Below, piece after piece: positions 1 through 13,612 of a stretch of DNA of 64,000 bases. Origin of the DNA: Rhopalosiphum padi (Eukaryota > Arthropoda > Insecta > Hemiptera > Aphididae). The stretch covers positions 44,852,748 through 44,916,747 of the forward strand of contig NC_083599.1 in assembly GCF_020882245.1 (NCBI RefSeq), written 5' to 3'. The notes under the pieces are model-generated. The model was given only the letters and a program-made list of their open reading frames with translations, made no database searches and had not been told where the DNA came from. Position numbers and translations under genes: made by a program. Position 1 is the stretch's first letter; the number at the start of each line of letters is the position of its first letter.

Positions 1-2
1 TG

Positions 3-2852
3 TTCAACGGTTCAGAAATCTCAACAATAAGACGACCTTTGGATAAGTCTGAAGTAATAGATAATAGAATTGGTATCCAAATTGATGATATTTTAACAAG
101 TTTACAAGATATGAACACTCAGTTAAAATGTATATCAAAAAAACAAAAAAAAATGGATAATCAAATTAATGCTGCTATGTCAATGAATTCATCTAGTTTA
201 TGTGAAAATCTTGAACCAGTTCTGATGAGTAAATCAATAATTAAGTTAGTTACATGAGATAAATTAATTGATGGAGTATTTTACAATTTTTTATTAAAGA
301 TATGGTTAAGAATGCAAGTGATCAATCGCATAGGAAACTTCAAATTATGATAGATCATCAGCTAAATACCTCTCATAAGAAAATAACAGAAATTGTCAAA
401 GCCACCAACTCCAATAAAGTATTAAAATTATAATTAAATAATATACTAACATTTTTTTTTCATATCTGCATACCATGGCTAAACAGTAAATACTTAAGTG
501 TGACAGAAATACTGTGTGATATGTATGGTATGATATCAGCTGGAAGAATAACTTATCATTACTCATTTATACTTATTATCAGAACCGTAACTAAATACTT
601 TTAGTTTGGGCCTATAAAAATCCTTGCCAGCTTCCGCCATTTTATCATGGAATGAATTGAGTTTTGTGAATTATTCCACATATCCATCAGAACAGATTTT
701 AGTATTATTTTTATCATACCTAAGTATTTAGTTATATGCATAACCGTATAAAAATAATTGACTATGTAAATTATTCAATTTTTATAATTCATGTGATTTT
801 CTATAATCTATTTATATTAGTCAAATAATCAGAATTTATGAATTATTTTACTATAAATAAAATATGTTACTTTATATTAGCATTTTATTAAGTATTTTTT
901 TTAAATAAATTACATTGATACTTGACTTAATTAAAATCATAATATAAATAATTTTAAATTTTCCTTATATTTTTAGGTTGATACTGAATTATTTACAAGA
1001 TCTTTAGTGGCTTCATTGAATCCAACTCTTGATGCGATTTTAAAAGATCTTTTTATGAGTACAGTTATACCTAAGTTTGAGCATGCTTGTTGTTCTATGT
1101 TTAAACAAATTGATGCTTCATTTACTGAAAGATCACTAGAATGTAAGTATAGTAAAATAAAATATAACTTTTTTTTTAATGTTTTTTATTTTTTGTAGAC
1201 CAAAACGAATTGAAGTCTTTACTAAATGAAGAGGGTAATATCAATAACAAACTAGAATATGCTTTTGATAAATTCAGGGTTGACATGAATAACACAATTA
1301 AAAGTACAGAGAAAAAAATATTAAGGTATTATTTAGAATAAGCTAATTGAATTCAATATAATGATAATTGATTACTTACTAATGATATATATATTTATTG
1401 ATTAGCACCCAAAATGACTTGCAAAAACAATTTTCAATTCTACTTAAAGAGTCGCATATAGAACCATGTGTTAAAGATACGGATAATACTGCTAACCAAT
1501 TTATGATTTTAAGTGATATTATAAAACAAGGAGATTATGCTTTGGCTTTTGAAAAAGTAACATAATTTATATTTTTAAATTTATTATAATTTGTATAAAT
1601 TATCATAGGTTTTGCTTTTGTATGTATGTTTAAATATATCTTGTAATTTATATTTATTTTTGAAGAAATTGGATCCTGGCTTTGTTAACTTTCAGAATAT
1701 ATTAATTTGCTATTACTATATTTTATGCCAATCATACTACTATTCTAGTAATCAAATAAACTAAAACATGTTTCCAATTCTTATGAAAATTCTTCGAAAC
1801 AACTCTTATTTAAAATAAGATTTATTTAAAACCCTGCATTTAAACTCAAAAATCTTAAAAATTTGATTTATTTTTGATTAATCATAATAATAATAAAAAC
1901 ATTTAAAACTCAGGAAAATTATTTGAAGTAAGCATTGTAACTTAATTTAGTTTTTGAAATTTTGTTGGATAAATAGATCAATATAATATAATTGGTCATT
2001 ATAATTTATTGGCAAAAGATTGATATTTTTAGACAATGGCACACCTTTAAGCATCTTCTATTGTACAAATATTTTTCTATAAAATTAATATTTCTGGAAA
2101 TTCATAAATAGTAAACACATCCTGTCTCAAAAAAAAAAAAATTGAAGGTCTGAAAAGTGCTTGATGCTACTTTTAGATAAAAAAAAAATAAACAGGATTA
2201 ATATTAACTTTTTATCGTGTAACTTTTTACGTTGAGTGTATGAAATTTTAAAACAAAATAATGCCACCTTTATTGATAATTATTTATAATGTGGATTTCA
2301 CCCTCTACTTGATGTTTTTTACTGTCAAATATTTTCTATTTTAGTGATAATTAAATATATACTTATTGACTTTTTAATAAAATTTGTTACACATTGGTTT
2401 TTATTTTATTTAGGCATTGTCTGCATCAAAATTAGAGTTGGTACTTTATGTTTGTGAAAAAGTACAACCAGAACTACTTTTCATTCCACCAAATGCTTTA
2501 AAAACTCCAATTGTATTATCGCTGATTCAACAGTTATCTCATGATTTAATAAATAACACCGAACTTAAACATAAGTAATTGTTTTATTTTGTGATTTGTA
2601 ATTTATATAATTGAAATTATTTGTTCTATTATTTAATATATTATGTTTTCAAGGTATTTGGATGCAGCAATTGGAAGTTTAGACTATACCAATGACCACC
2701 ACAAAGAAAACATAAATTTAGTTTTAATTAAAACTGATTCTAGTGTTGAGAAGTTCGTTCAACTGTATCCATTAAATCCTTACAGTCGTAAATTAAAAAT
2801 GTTACAGTTGGCCATAAAGTCAATGATAAGTTATTTTACAGTAAACATTTGA
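3..2852 (+). CDS. EDC4: Enhancer of mRNA-decapping protein 4 (EDC4/Ge-1), C-terminal exons, 5' end outside window
   Basis: EDC4/Ge-1 is the cytoplasmic P-body scaffold that joins the decapping enzyme DCP2 to DCP1. I read seven exons with consistent phases: 3-228, 300-418, 977-1142, 1199-1325, 1406-1556, 2414-2574 and 2654-2852, each bounded by GT-AG. The first exons are Gln/Lys/Asn-rich and heptad-like, as expected for the coiled-coil part. The last three match the conserved Ge-1 C-terminal helical domain: a stretch with IIKQGDYALAFEKALSASKL, then LVLYVCEKVQPELLF, LSLIQQLSHDL and, near the end, YPLNPYSRKLKMLQLAIK before the stop. The N-terminal WD40 part must lie upstream of the window. No frame damage is seen, so this is probably a functional host gene. 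The introns are 50-860 bp and AT-rich. The family call comes from recognising the conserved C-terminal motifs, not from a search. Confidence 0.88.
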
Positions 2853-5800
2853 GTAATTACCATATTTTATAATATTTTTAAAAAGAGACTTAAGAAATAT
2901 AATGGACTGACACAACATCCATTTTATTCATTTAAATTAAATCATTTTTTGTTATCTTTTATTTACATTGTTGTTTTAGTACAAGTAATCAACATGTTTA
3001 AAATTTTATTTAAGACATATATTTTTTTTTATGTATTCGTCTAATTCTAAGATTTGAATTCTTGCGAAAATCATTTATTTTATTTATTTCAATATTTTTT
3101 ATAAACATCTCATACATTAAAATAAAAACCATAATGTAAGTAATTATTATCTGGTCATTATTTTTTACAAGAGATTTATTTTTTATGCACATCCAGATTA
3201 TTATCATAGATAATAATTTTTAAAAATTATTACTTAAATTTCCATTGCTTTAGATGGAAGATTATTAAATTGGTATAACAGAGGTTATAAATTAAAATGA
3301 GATATGTATATTTGTGATTGTACTGAATTAATTTGTGGTGTCTGATTGTTCTTACTGTCAATGGATTGCTATTTATCTATGTGCTAGTAAAAAAAAATAA
3401 ATTTGGAGTCTTTCAAAATTAGTCTTGATATTTTGACTTTTTATCTGCTAAGATATATCGCATCAATACTTTCTATTAAAAATGATCTCAATATGGATCA
3501 GAGATGGTCAAACGCTGTTCCCACCATAAATATTTAACTTTTTATTCATTTGTTTTTAATTCATATTTAAAAATAAAAAAGGTGTTATTTAAATGTTTTA
3601 ACACTACATTTTTTAAAAATTATTTTGATATTATTTTATTTTATATTCAATAAACAAATTGAAACATAATAAAATAAATATTAATATGAAAAAATAATAA
3701 TTTAATAATATTAAAAAAAATAATAACAATGCTTTAAAATAAACTAACAAAAAAAACTAAATTCAAATAATAAAAAATACATTAAAAAAAATATTATTAA
3801 TATAAAATAATAAATTAAAAAGATGTTTCTTAACTAATTAAATAATGTTTTTAAATATGTGTATTTTATATTAATATTATTCTTTAAGTCCTTAGTTATT
3901 CCCATTGATATTAATATAAGGTCTTAATTTTTTTTCAAATCATGGAAATTTAATTTCTTTTTAAATAGTTTAGGTTGTGGTGCTTAAACATAACATTCCT
4001 GGTTAGCACTGCTAAAAAATATTTTATGACAAAGAAATAAATTATTTTTAGTAAAGTACAAGGTTATATGTTGAAAATATACCTAGATTATCTTGTATAC
4101 TATTTTTTTTTTTATTTTGCTATTATTTTCTAACAACTGTCTTAACATATCCTATTCAATTAATTATAATCCATTTTATGCTTTTTGCATATACATTTTA
4201 TCTAAATTGGCATTCTAAACTTGATCAAAATTCATAAGGATAGTATCATGTGTGTAGATTTAGGAGGCATGGAAGGGCCAGAACAATTTACTTCAGTAAT
4301 TTATATAAGTTATATTTCTTTTAGTAATTTATAGTTTATGATTAAATACTTTTAATAGTATGCTAATTTTTTAAGTTAAACGTTTTAACCTGACGTGTAA
4401 AAATGTATGGTCGACATTTTAAAAATGCATTCTTGAATCTGGTCTTACAGTGCTGTCAGATGCTTTTACAGTATATGTAAAATGTTACAATAGCTTTAAG
4501 TCGATATATCAAAAATAACCTGAGCTCTTCAGCAATATGATTAAAATATATCATCAACCTTCTCATCACCGACATAAAATATTACGCATGTGCCTGTCTA
4601 TAATTATAATATTAGTACTCATTTTTATTTTCATTCGTATACATTTCGATAAAACCAGTCATTGAATACACAAAATACATTAGTTTAAAATCAATCAATA
4701 TTATAAGGTTATATTTTAAAATTAGATAATTTTAATATTTATAATAGACTTTATAAAAATATAATTATAGACCTTTAATTAATGATACATCTACAAGTGT
4801 ATTTAAATTTTAATTAAAAAAAACACTTATACACTTGTATTAAAAATACTTAAGTGCCACAAACCAATACACGCTCGTCGCTCAGATATTATTTTCGTAG
4901 TGATAACATTTTATTAATATCATATCTTCATTAAAAAAAAACAATATTATAATATAAATAATTATATAATATCAAATATCTAATGATTTTGTTAAATAAT
5001 TTTATGAAAATATTAATAATTTAACGCCATAATCAAAATATTAAAATAAAATGTATAATATTAATGTAATATATCATTATGTTATTAATTATTATAAATG
5101 AATTGTTTAAATGATATTTTAAATATGTTAAAAATATAACTTTAAAAGTTAAATTATATAATAACATTCCGAGTATATTTTTATTATAATATAAGAAATT
5201 TATTATCGAAACAATATTTTATATATGTTAATAATAATACATCAACAAAATTATAAAATGATATTAGGAAAAAAATATAATAATATCATTTAAGCCTGAT
5301 AATTTATATATCATTTATAAAAACTAAACATATTATACATGTAATTACATAGATGTTTAATAGGGACCACTAATAGACATAGGCGCAACTAGGGTAAAAA
5401 ATCTGAGGGGGCTAAAAATATTTACAAGTCTCATGTTTAATCAAAAAATGTTCTACCCCTTATAATCACCTAGCAGTGGCTTATATTGGGTTTTTTTTAA
5501 AGAGTAATGTGGCAAAAGCCCAAAATATTAAATTGTTTGTAAATAAGTTAGTTAGGTATGTTTTGTCAATACAATTTTAAGTAACCTGGTTATTAATTCA
5601 GTAAAAATAAGCTATGCATACTTACTCATAATAAATATATAATAAAATGAGGATGTCATAACCTCCAAACATATACCACTCCAACTATTGTCACATAACA
5701 AAATAGTAAAATCAATAAAAATAGAGACCTTAAATAAATAATACACCTATTTATTAATAAAAAGTATTGTGTATTATGGATAATAATAATGTTTTAAACA

Positions 5801-6870
5801 AAATTATATTGAATAGAAACATATACATTTTAAGCACAAAGTAAAAAAAAATATTTTATCATATACCTATTATAATAAATTACATAAGTACCTAACTCAT
5901 AACACATTGTTATGTTTATTGATAGTATTATTATTTTATATTAAAGTAAAATGCCTATCCTTTTTTGAAAATGTATCAACAATGAGTTGTGTCGATTAAA
6001 TTAGTCATGTCTCTTTCTATACATAAAATAGATAAATAACTAAACCTTTCTTGTCTTATACTACTCTTCCTAACCAATTTTTATCACATCTCATTGAGGA
6101 AAATGAGCGTTTGCATGTAGCTGAACTTATTGGAATTGTTACTACAATTTGTAACAGCTTATACAAATTTTGATAGATATGTTTTTCAACAACTTTTTTA
6201 AATCATTTTTTGAGACTTTTACACAATTATGTGCTACTACCATTTCAGACCTTAAACTGTCGATTGAAATATTCACAATATCCTGAAAGGAAAAAATATT
6301 ATGATAATTAATAATTTTAAATTTTGCTATAGATAATTAACTGATCTTAAGAATTATTTCAGACAATAAATAATTTTAGTATTATATTAGAATTTATATT
6401 ATATTGCTATATTTATCTATTATTCTGATCCACTATTATTTGAAAATTCATCATCAGATCTTAAGTTTTCAAAAGTTGTTATCACACCAATAATTACATT
6501 TTTAGACATACCAAGAGTTGCACATTGATTTTGTAAAGTATTACTCAAAACACAGACTTGGGTAAAATACTTTTTAAAAGTATTTCAAATACATTTTCTG
6601 AATACTTCAAAAAAATCATTTAAAATATGTATTTCAAATACTTTATGATATAAAGTTTTTATAAATAATATTCAAATTATATTATGTAGTAAAACCTAAT
6701 AAAAGAACATTATACTCACAAAAAAAAACACTATTAATTAATACTTAATTATTATATAATTAATATTATAAAAAGTAATACAATAATCAACTGCTTTAAT
6801 AGTACTACATTATAATAATAGGTAAATATATTTTATAATATTTAATACTGTATATTTAATATAAAAAAAT
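2853..6870. other. AT-rich intergenic stretch without recognisable genes
   Basis: This holds the EDC4 3' untranslated region and then low-complexity A/T sequence. No ORF in it looks like a protein. A slightly more GC-rich patch at about 5370-5540 looks like the edge of an old repeat, but I could not define its ends. Around 6540-6680 the text is a degenerate A/T repeat next to the hAT relic that follows. Confidence 0.6.
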
Positions 6871-6873
6871 GAA

Positions 6874-8220
6874 TTAATATTTTTTTAATGATTTATTACA
6901 CTTTAACATTAATACGTTTACAAAATTTTTATCATTCATCTTACCTCTTTTTTTTGATAAAACAGCACCACCAATGCTAAATATGCGTTCCACAGCGGCA
7001 CTGCTAGGAAGTGGTGTGTTAACTTTTAAAAATGCTTTTTTAATCGTGGGCATTTCATTCAATATATTTAGATTTTTTGTAGGACTTTTTGACAAAAACC
7101 TGGTTATTTCTTGTTCTAATGAAAGATCCAATTTTGATTTATTTTCAGACCAGTTAAAATAATTATTTGCATCATCACTTATATTACTATCAGATACCTC
7201 AGATTCAGCCAAATTTGATTGTTCAAACATTTCTAGACAAGATTTTTTAAAAAATGATAATGCTTTATCTTTTTTATCATTATTGGTTAGCCAGATGGTT
7301 TTAAAAAATGGATGAGAAACCGTTGCAGATAATAAAAACGGATCAGTCAAAAAATGTTCGAAACGTTTTTCCACGCTTGTTTTTATCAAACTAACTAAAC
7401 AATCACAATAAACTTAATGGTTTTTAGAGATATCATCATATTTTTGTAAGAGAATTGTAATGAAAGGCAACAAAAACCCAAAATACATTTGTTTTTCACC
7501 TTGCAATACATCAAGGCAAATGCACAATGGTTTCATAACTACAATATACTCTTCTAAAAATTCTAGATCATTTTTAGAAAACCAATTTAATTTTAAAACA
7601 TCACACACTTTAGTAAACTTAGAAGGACTGTTTTTAAAATGGAAAAGAAGAAATTTTGAGGAATCAAACCAACAGTTCCAACGAGTTTGATTAGGAGTTT
7701 TTAAATAAACACCCAAATTTGTTTTAATTACATCTGCCATTTGAGATGAACGGTTTTGCTTATTCCATAATGCTTGACATTTTGAAAATGTGAGTCTACT
7801 TTGTTTCTTGTAGTTTAACATAGATGATCCTTTGGATAAAGCCTTTTCAATGTCCTAAAATTATAAACGTTATTATAAAGAAAAATTAAGATAAATAAAA
7901 TAAATTTAAATGCATCTACCACTGTTGCTATTAGATTTAGAGTATGTGAAGCACATCTGAGATGTTTGGGCAAGTTATACTCAATATAATCATCCCAATT
8001 GGTTGTACATTCGGACATTAGTTCTTTATTATTCAGAACTTGGGAAATAGGAATATGAGAAAAACTACTATCGTCATCCATTTCACTATCAGCATCATCG
8101 TCAGTGTCTTCTTTGTTTTTATTTTCTTCTTCTTCAATTGAATTTTCTAAAGTTTGAATAATTTCTATATCTGTTTTCTTACTTCCATCTTGTACAATTT
8201 TATTACTTATACTGTATTGT
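6874..8220 (-). pseudogene. hAT transposase relic (catalytic and dimerisation part)
   Basis: On the minus strand three blocks make up the C-terminal part of a hAT transposase. Block 8220-7920 has an acidic lead and then NLPKHLRCASHTLNLIATV, the motif following the second catalytic region. A short intron (about 7915 to 7857, ending in a TTTTAG acceptor) leads to block 7856-7414, with KKQSRLTFSKCQALWNKQ and a TRWNCWFDS motif. Block 7413-6874 carries the hAT dimerisation region (TPLPSSAAVERIFSIGGAVL, then KKRGKM). A TAA at 7414-7416 interrupts the frame between the last two blocks, and I see no BED finger upstream, so this is a truncated, dead copy. No terminal repeats were found. The family resembles the ZBED-type hATs common in aphids. 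Confidence 0.75.
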
Positions 8221-8377
8221 GTTTTTCAAAAAAAAAGTATTCAAAAAGTATCCGGAATACTACCAAAGTCTGTCAAAACATTTATGATACTTAACACTTC
8301 TTTTAGTATAGTAAGTAGAACTTAACACTCACTTTTTTGTGTTGAACTTAACATTCCTGAAACAATATTAAAAAAAC

Positions 8378-8379
<2 letters not shown>

Positions 8380-8411
<32 letters not shown>
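8380..8411. repeat. (TA)n microsatellite
   Basis: About 16 uninterrupted TA units lie between two hAT relics. Confidence 0.9.
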
Positions 8412-8418
<7 letters not shown>

Positions 8419-8454
8419 TAAAGGTATCAGTATACATTTTTACAATTATTATTT

Positions 8455-8720
8455 ATTTACTCATAGCCTGAGCGACATCTTTGTCAGCTTGTTCTTCTAC
8501 TTCATAATTTAAAAAAATCTACCATTGATGTATTATTATTTAGCATAGCTTCACAGTTTTTGTAACAACAGACCCACCTCGTGTCACAAATTCTTAAAAT
8601 ATTACCTTTTTTTATTCTTAGTTTTGACTAAAGTTCAGATAATTTTAAATGGTTAGAAGGATGTGAGAAGTGAACAAATATAGCTTCTAATATATTGAAC
8701 ACATTACGAGCACTCTAAAC
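8455..8720 (-). pseudogene. ZMYM1-like (DUF4371) hAT transposase fragment
   Basis: Translated on the minus strand, 8720-8455 gives SARNVFNILEAIFVHF, then ILRICDTRWVCCYKNCEAML, then, after a one-base slip, YEVEEQADKDVAQAM. This is the segment around the conserved TRW motif of DUF4371/ZMYM1-type hAT transposases. An AG acceptor just upstream at about 8720 suggests an exon start. Only this one exon is visible, and a (TA)n tract follows it. It is an isolated, frameshifted fragment. Confidence 0.6.
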
Positions 8721-8839
8721 ATGTATAAAGTTAATAATTCATTTATCGAAATTTACATAAATAATAATTGTAAATAATTAGTATCTTATTTATACTTTTA
8801 TATTTTTACAGATATCAACTACAACTAGGTACAAACTGC

Positions 8840-9205
8840 CGAAACTGGTAATCGGAAAAAAAGTCCCGAAAAAAAATTATTAATCTTGTAGGTACTTGTA
8901 CAGTTCTATAGTAAGTTGTGCTTTGTATTTTAGTGTGTAAGTGTAATGAATAAAATGCTTGTACATATATTTGTTATCTACCATAATAAGTAATAAATAA
9001 TAGAAAAAAAAGTTTACTGGAAAATTTACCAAAGTACTTATTCTTATACTGCAGTTATACAGTTGTAATTTGTACTTATTTTAGTGTGTAATGTATAGGT
9101 AGGTATAAAATATATTTGTTATCTACCATAATAACTATCATAAGCCATATATTTTGATCCTATATTAATTGGTACACTAGAAAATTTCCCATTTCCGAAC
9201 ATCAC
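8840..9205. repeat. Degenerate tandem repeat, possibly a small non-autonomous element
   Basis: Two diverged copies of a roughly 170-bp unit follow each other (about 8885-9030 and 9045-9200). Each holds TTTTAGTGTGTAA, then ATTTGTTATCTACCATAATAA, then an ACTGGAAAATTT-like string. The block starts with CGGAAAAAAAGTCCC at about 8856, a string also found in both arms of the inverted repeat at 17053-17509 and 22125-22583. It ends with CCCATTTCCGA, a weak inverted match to the start. No ORF is present. Confidence 0.4.
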
Positions 9206-9335
9206 ACACAGTCATAATATAGGTAATGAGACTGTTGCCAGTCTTTGGATGACATCGTATAATCGTATCGTTTCGTAATTTCGTTTATACATTTGTTTTT
9301 AAATTTTATATTTTGTCGCAGTTAAAATTAAAAAA

Positions 9336-10495
9336 ATGGAGTTGGAATTAATAAATTCTAACGAAAAATACCCTCAGGTTGCGCATAAGGGATTTTTGTA
9401 AAATTTCCACAAAGAATGCTCTAATTTTCTTTGTTGGAGGTGTTCAAAAAACAGCTCTATGAAGTGTCCATGTTTTAAAAACTGATTTGAACATAACTAA
9501 GCTAACTTTTATTTCTGTAAATAACGATCATGTGCATGAATCAAATGAAAATCTTATTTCTGGGACTAAAATAAAAAATCTAATGGTGGAAAAAGCTAAA
9601 CTAACAAACGATTTACCTGCTCAAATTTTCGCGGAAGTGGTATCAAACGTACCCCGAAGTATACTCGCTGAATTGCCAAAAGAAGAATATCTAAAAAGAA
9701 CAATTAGAAACCACAGAGCATGTAATGATGCACCTAAACCTACTTGTGGAAACGAAATAATTATTGAAGGTAAATAATATTGTACATTTTTAAAAGTAAT
9801 TTATATTTAAATTTAGTACCTACCTACGTTTAATGAATTATTATACTAAACGTAGCTTAACGCCTTAAACTAGGTACTCTCCAGTTGATTATTTTATTAA
9901 ATTTAATTAAATAATATTTTTCACATAATTTTAAGTCATTAAAAAATAAATTTTATTTCTTACATATATATTTTTAATTTACTAGGAGAGTATCGGGAAT
10001 ATGGAAATGAAAGATTTTTGGTATTTGATAATGGCCCAAATTCTGATGATAGAATTTTAATGTTCGCCACTGATAACTATTTTTCGTTATTGGCCAAATC
10101 TGATACTTGATTTGTCAACGGAAATTTTGGCCTCGCTCCCGAATTTTTCAAGCAATTATACGTCATTCGTGTACAAATAAATTCCGTATTTGTGACATCA
10201 GTATATTGCATTCTGCAGAAAAAAAGTCAATCTACATAATATGAAAAAATATTTAGTATTTTATTAAAAGAATGTCAAGATCGTGACTTGTACCGAAATC
10301 CGAAATTTTTACATTTAGATTTTGAATTAGCAGTCATAAACGTTGCAAAAATATTTTTGAAACTCATATTACGATTAACGGATGTTTTTATCATTTGTAC
10401 CAATCGACACATAGAAAATTTCAGAAACTTGGTTTGTCTGGAATTTATTAAGAAGATAATAATTTTCGAAAATATGGCGGTATGATTGATGGATT
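9336..10495 (+). pseudogene. MULE transposase with FLYWCH zinc finger, broken
   Basis: A Mutator-like element protein can be followed across several frames. From the ATG at 9336 there is a FLYWCH-type finger (NFLCWRCSKNSSMKCPC at about residues 30-46, with a stop just before it where Tyr is expected). A DNA-binding linker follows (KAKLTNDLPAQIFAEVVSNV). A GT-AG intron from 9770 to 9985 separates it from the second exon, with FLVFDNGPNSDDRILMFAT, NGNFGLAPEFFKQLYVI (the MULE DDE start) and a later frame with CQDRDLYRNPKFLHLDFELA. At least three stops or frameshifts occur, including TGA at 10108-10110 and a TAA near 10449. The reading ends abruptly near 10495, where a minus-strand hAT relic begins, so the 3' third of the MULE gene is missing. 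Confidence 0.78.
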
Positions 10496-13400
10496 AGCTT
10501 TCCACAGGATAAAGTACTGGACGGAATGACATGTCTTTCAACAGAGAAACAAAAAATAAAGAAATATCTTTCAATAATTCTTGAGACTTTGAATGAAATC
10601 GGTCTTCAATACAAGAAATAGCTGAATCAATTGCAATTAAGTACGTTTTAATTTTAAACTGTAATTTCGGGTCAATAAACGTATGATCTTCAGTTGTTTC
10701 CCCAGATAATAACTTTTTCTTTCTACTGCGCTGCATGGGTAATGGAGTAAATGTAAATTCCGATTTGTTCATATACGTAGTTGCTTCATTATACAAATTG
10801 TTAAATGTATCATCAGATCTTAAGATTTTAAGGCTGCTAGAAACTGCTCGAAGACTATTTACTGCACCTAATAAATCAATATCTTGACTTTGAAAAATTT
10901 TTGGTCACTGGGTCTAAAATATTAAATAAATTTTTATAACAGATTGCTGTCAAAACAAATCTTTCAGACAAAAAAAAATCTATTAAGCCCGTAGCTTTAG
11001 ATCTTGCTTTAAAGTCTGAATTTTCAATTATTTTGATCTGTTCTAATGTATTAATAACTATGTCGTATGTTAATAATACTGTATTCAAAGCTGATGAGTA
11101 TGACAGCCAACGAGTGGTTTCTACTCTTTTAAGTCTATGCACTCTCTCTTTAGGATTTTTTTCTTTTTGCATATTTTCATATATTGCTACGCGCTTTTTA
11201 CTTGTTGAAATCAACGAGTACAACTGCTCCAGATTCCCAAATGTATCAACTGCATTAGCTGAACAACTTGACATTTGAACAACAACCAAACTAAGTCTAT
11301 GTGCATAGCACCAAGTATAAATCGCTGCTGGGTTTATTTCTCTGATAAAAGCTTGTAATCTTTCATATTCACCATGCATATTGCTGGCTCCGTCATAAGA
11401 TTGACCGACCAGTAGTAATTTCAAATTCAAATCATTTTCTATGCATAATTCTTGGAATACGGAAAATAATTGTCGACCAGTAGTCGTAGATGTTTCTCTA
11501 AGCCCTAATAACCGTTCTCGTATGACTGGAGAATGTTCAATTGTACAAACATAACGAATTATAAATGCTAGCTGTTCTTTTCTAGAGCTATCAAATGTCG
11601 TGTCAATTGAAACACTAAAAAAATTGTTATGACCTAACTCTTTTTTTATAGTTTCTTTTATACATTTTGAAACAGAACCTATTAATTGATTTTGTCTCTG
11701 CCATGAAATAAAACTAATTTGATTTCTTCCCTGTATTTGAAGACGATCTATATATTATACAGCCAAGCTAGGAGAAAATTTACAAACAAGTTGTACTAAG
11801 TCTTTAAAATTGCCTTTTATTTCCTCAGACCAGCCTTCTCGATGACATCTAAATGGTAAGGAATGTTGTCCAAGAAACAGCGTTATATCAATTAAAATAT
11901 TAATTATTTCACGATTTTCTGCTATTTGATTTCTTTTATGTGCATACATTTGTGGAAGAATAGCCATCGATGAATATTTAATTTTTACAACGATTGAAGC
12001 ATTGATATGAACTTCTGTTTTTTCATGTCCACTTATATCTGTAAGACGTTGCCATGCATAAAATCCATCATAGGTCCAAGATTTTTGAGCATTTTTACCA
12101 AAGAAAATACAGTGTAAACAATAAAATCGTTTGCTACTCAGAGAATAGCTCAACCAATCTCTCCAAAGACGACCACCATTTGGCAAAGATTTATAATATT
12201 GATCACTGTTAAAACGATGTCCGTGTTCTTGAGGAAAATTGCCACCAGAAAGTTCATGCTTCTTTGGCTGAAAAGGTTTACGAATTAAGGACATCTTTTC
12301 TTCCAATGATAAATTCTTGACAGAAGTAAATAAATTTGGATCAAATGATAACATTTTTGACCGATCTACAATAAGATAATAATTTAAAATTTGGTTAATC
12401 AAAAATAATATTTTGTTGCAATTCAAATAATATTAATATAAAAATTTGTACCTACCAGTTTCATTTAAAGAACTAGACTTAGCTATATTCTGTTCTACTG
12501 GCTCATCACTAAATGCACTAGAGCTTGGTTCATTTGAAAATACTAAAATAATATTTTATTAAATAAAGTTAACTTTTTATATTTTCAAAAAACTAGTTAC
12601 TTATTAGTTAATTACATTTTCAATATTTTTATGAATACATAGTAAATAGTATTTAACATAAACGATTGTAGTTACCGATTTCATTTAAAGAGCTAAACTT
12701 AGCTATATTCTGTTCTACTGGCTCATCACTAAATGCACTAGAGCTTGGTTCATTTAAAAATACTAAAAAATATTTTATTAAATAAAATTATTTTTAAGTT
12801 ATTAATAATTGTATATAAATGCATTTAGTAGTGTATCCTTAAAAGTTTCAACAAAATTAATTGATATGGTAGTATTCTCTCTATTTAGGTACCTAACTTA
12901 AAATAATATCAATACAGCCACCACTATAATCTTAATCATTTAGTAAATTAAATCCAATTTGATTATTCTAAAATTAAATAATATTTGCTTAAATATATAT
13001 ATTATATTGCTTATATTAAAAATGCAAATACCTATTAGTTTAAAAAAGTCATATACTGTAATATTTTTGACCAGGTTTATTTTACTATACTTATGTTTAA
13101 GTTAAAAATAAATAAACTTTCTAATTATTAGATAATTAATAATTATCAATGAAATATAATTTTTATTTTATATTTTTAGAGAAAAATAATACTCTTTATC
13201 AATTACTTTTAATATTTCAAATGAAAATAGATCTCTATTTATTAGTGTCTCATCACATTACGTTACATATAGAGTGTATTAATTATTTAATACATTTAGT
13301 AAGACTGGTACAAATATTTAATTGGTATTTGTAAAATTTGTAACAAATAAATATTAGATCATCTAATTTACCTACCTATAATTTATTAAATATATATTTA

Positions 13401-13612
13401 AACAAAATGAAGCTAATTATGAAAAAATAAAAAATACTTACTTTTTTTTGGTAAGACTTGGACTTCTTCCAATTCATCACTTCCACGTTTTTTTGAATAA
13501 AAGTTTGATAAGTCATTAACAATATTAAGTTTTTTCAGTTTTGAAATACTACAAGACTCTTGATGTCTTTTCCAATTTGTATAATTTAATAAAGACAAAC
13601 AGCCGAATAAGC
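10494..13612 (-). pseudogene. ZMYM1-like hAT transposase (TTF finger plus DUF4371), spliced and broken
   Basis: Reading leftward, an N-terminal exon (13612-13438) has a C2HC pattern (YDCLFGC ... NWKRHQESC) and a GTAAGT donor. Two near-identical small exons follow (about 12770-12676 and 12545-12456). The main exon (from about 12364) has a TTF-type finger (GRLWRDWL ... FYCLHCIFFG), then the DUF4371 core with SVSIDTTFDSSRKEQLAFI (first catalytic Asp), VGQSYDGASNMHGEYERLQA, YTWCYAHRLSLVVV and ETTRWLSYS. An in-frame TAA at 11755-11757 interrupts the core. A frameshift near 10900 separates ILDPVTKNF from the continuation QSQDIDLLGAVNSLRAVSS. The gene stops at 10494 without the hAT dimerisation domain, at the MULE junction. 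It is non-functional as read. Confidence 0.82.
12455..12795 (-). repeat. Tandem duplication of a small exon inside the hAT gene
   Basis: Segments 12455-12575 and 12675-12795 are nearly identical and offset by exactly 220 bp. Each contains the exon encoding NEPSSSAFSDEPVEQNIAK flanked by an ATTTTAG-like acceptor and a GTAG/GTAA donor, so splicing could include one or both copies. Confidence 0.8.

Noticed and set aside
3010..3207. 65-residue minus-strand ORF after EDC4
   Set aside because: Low-complexity Ile/Lys/Asn text in AT-rich DNA; no domain and no splice partner.
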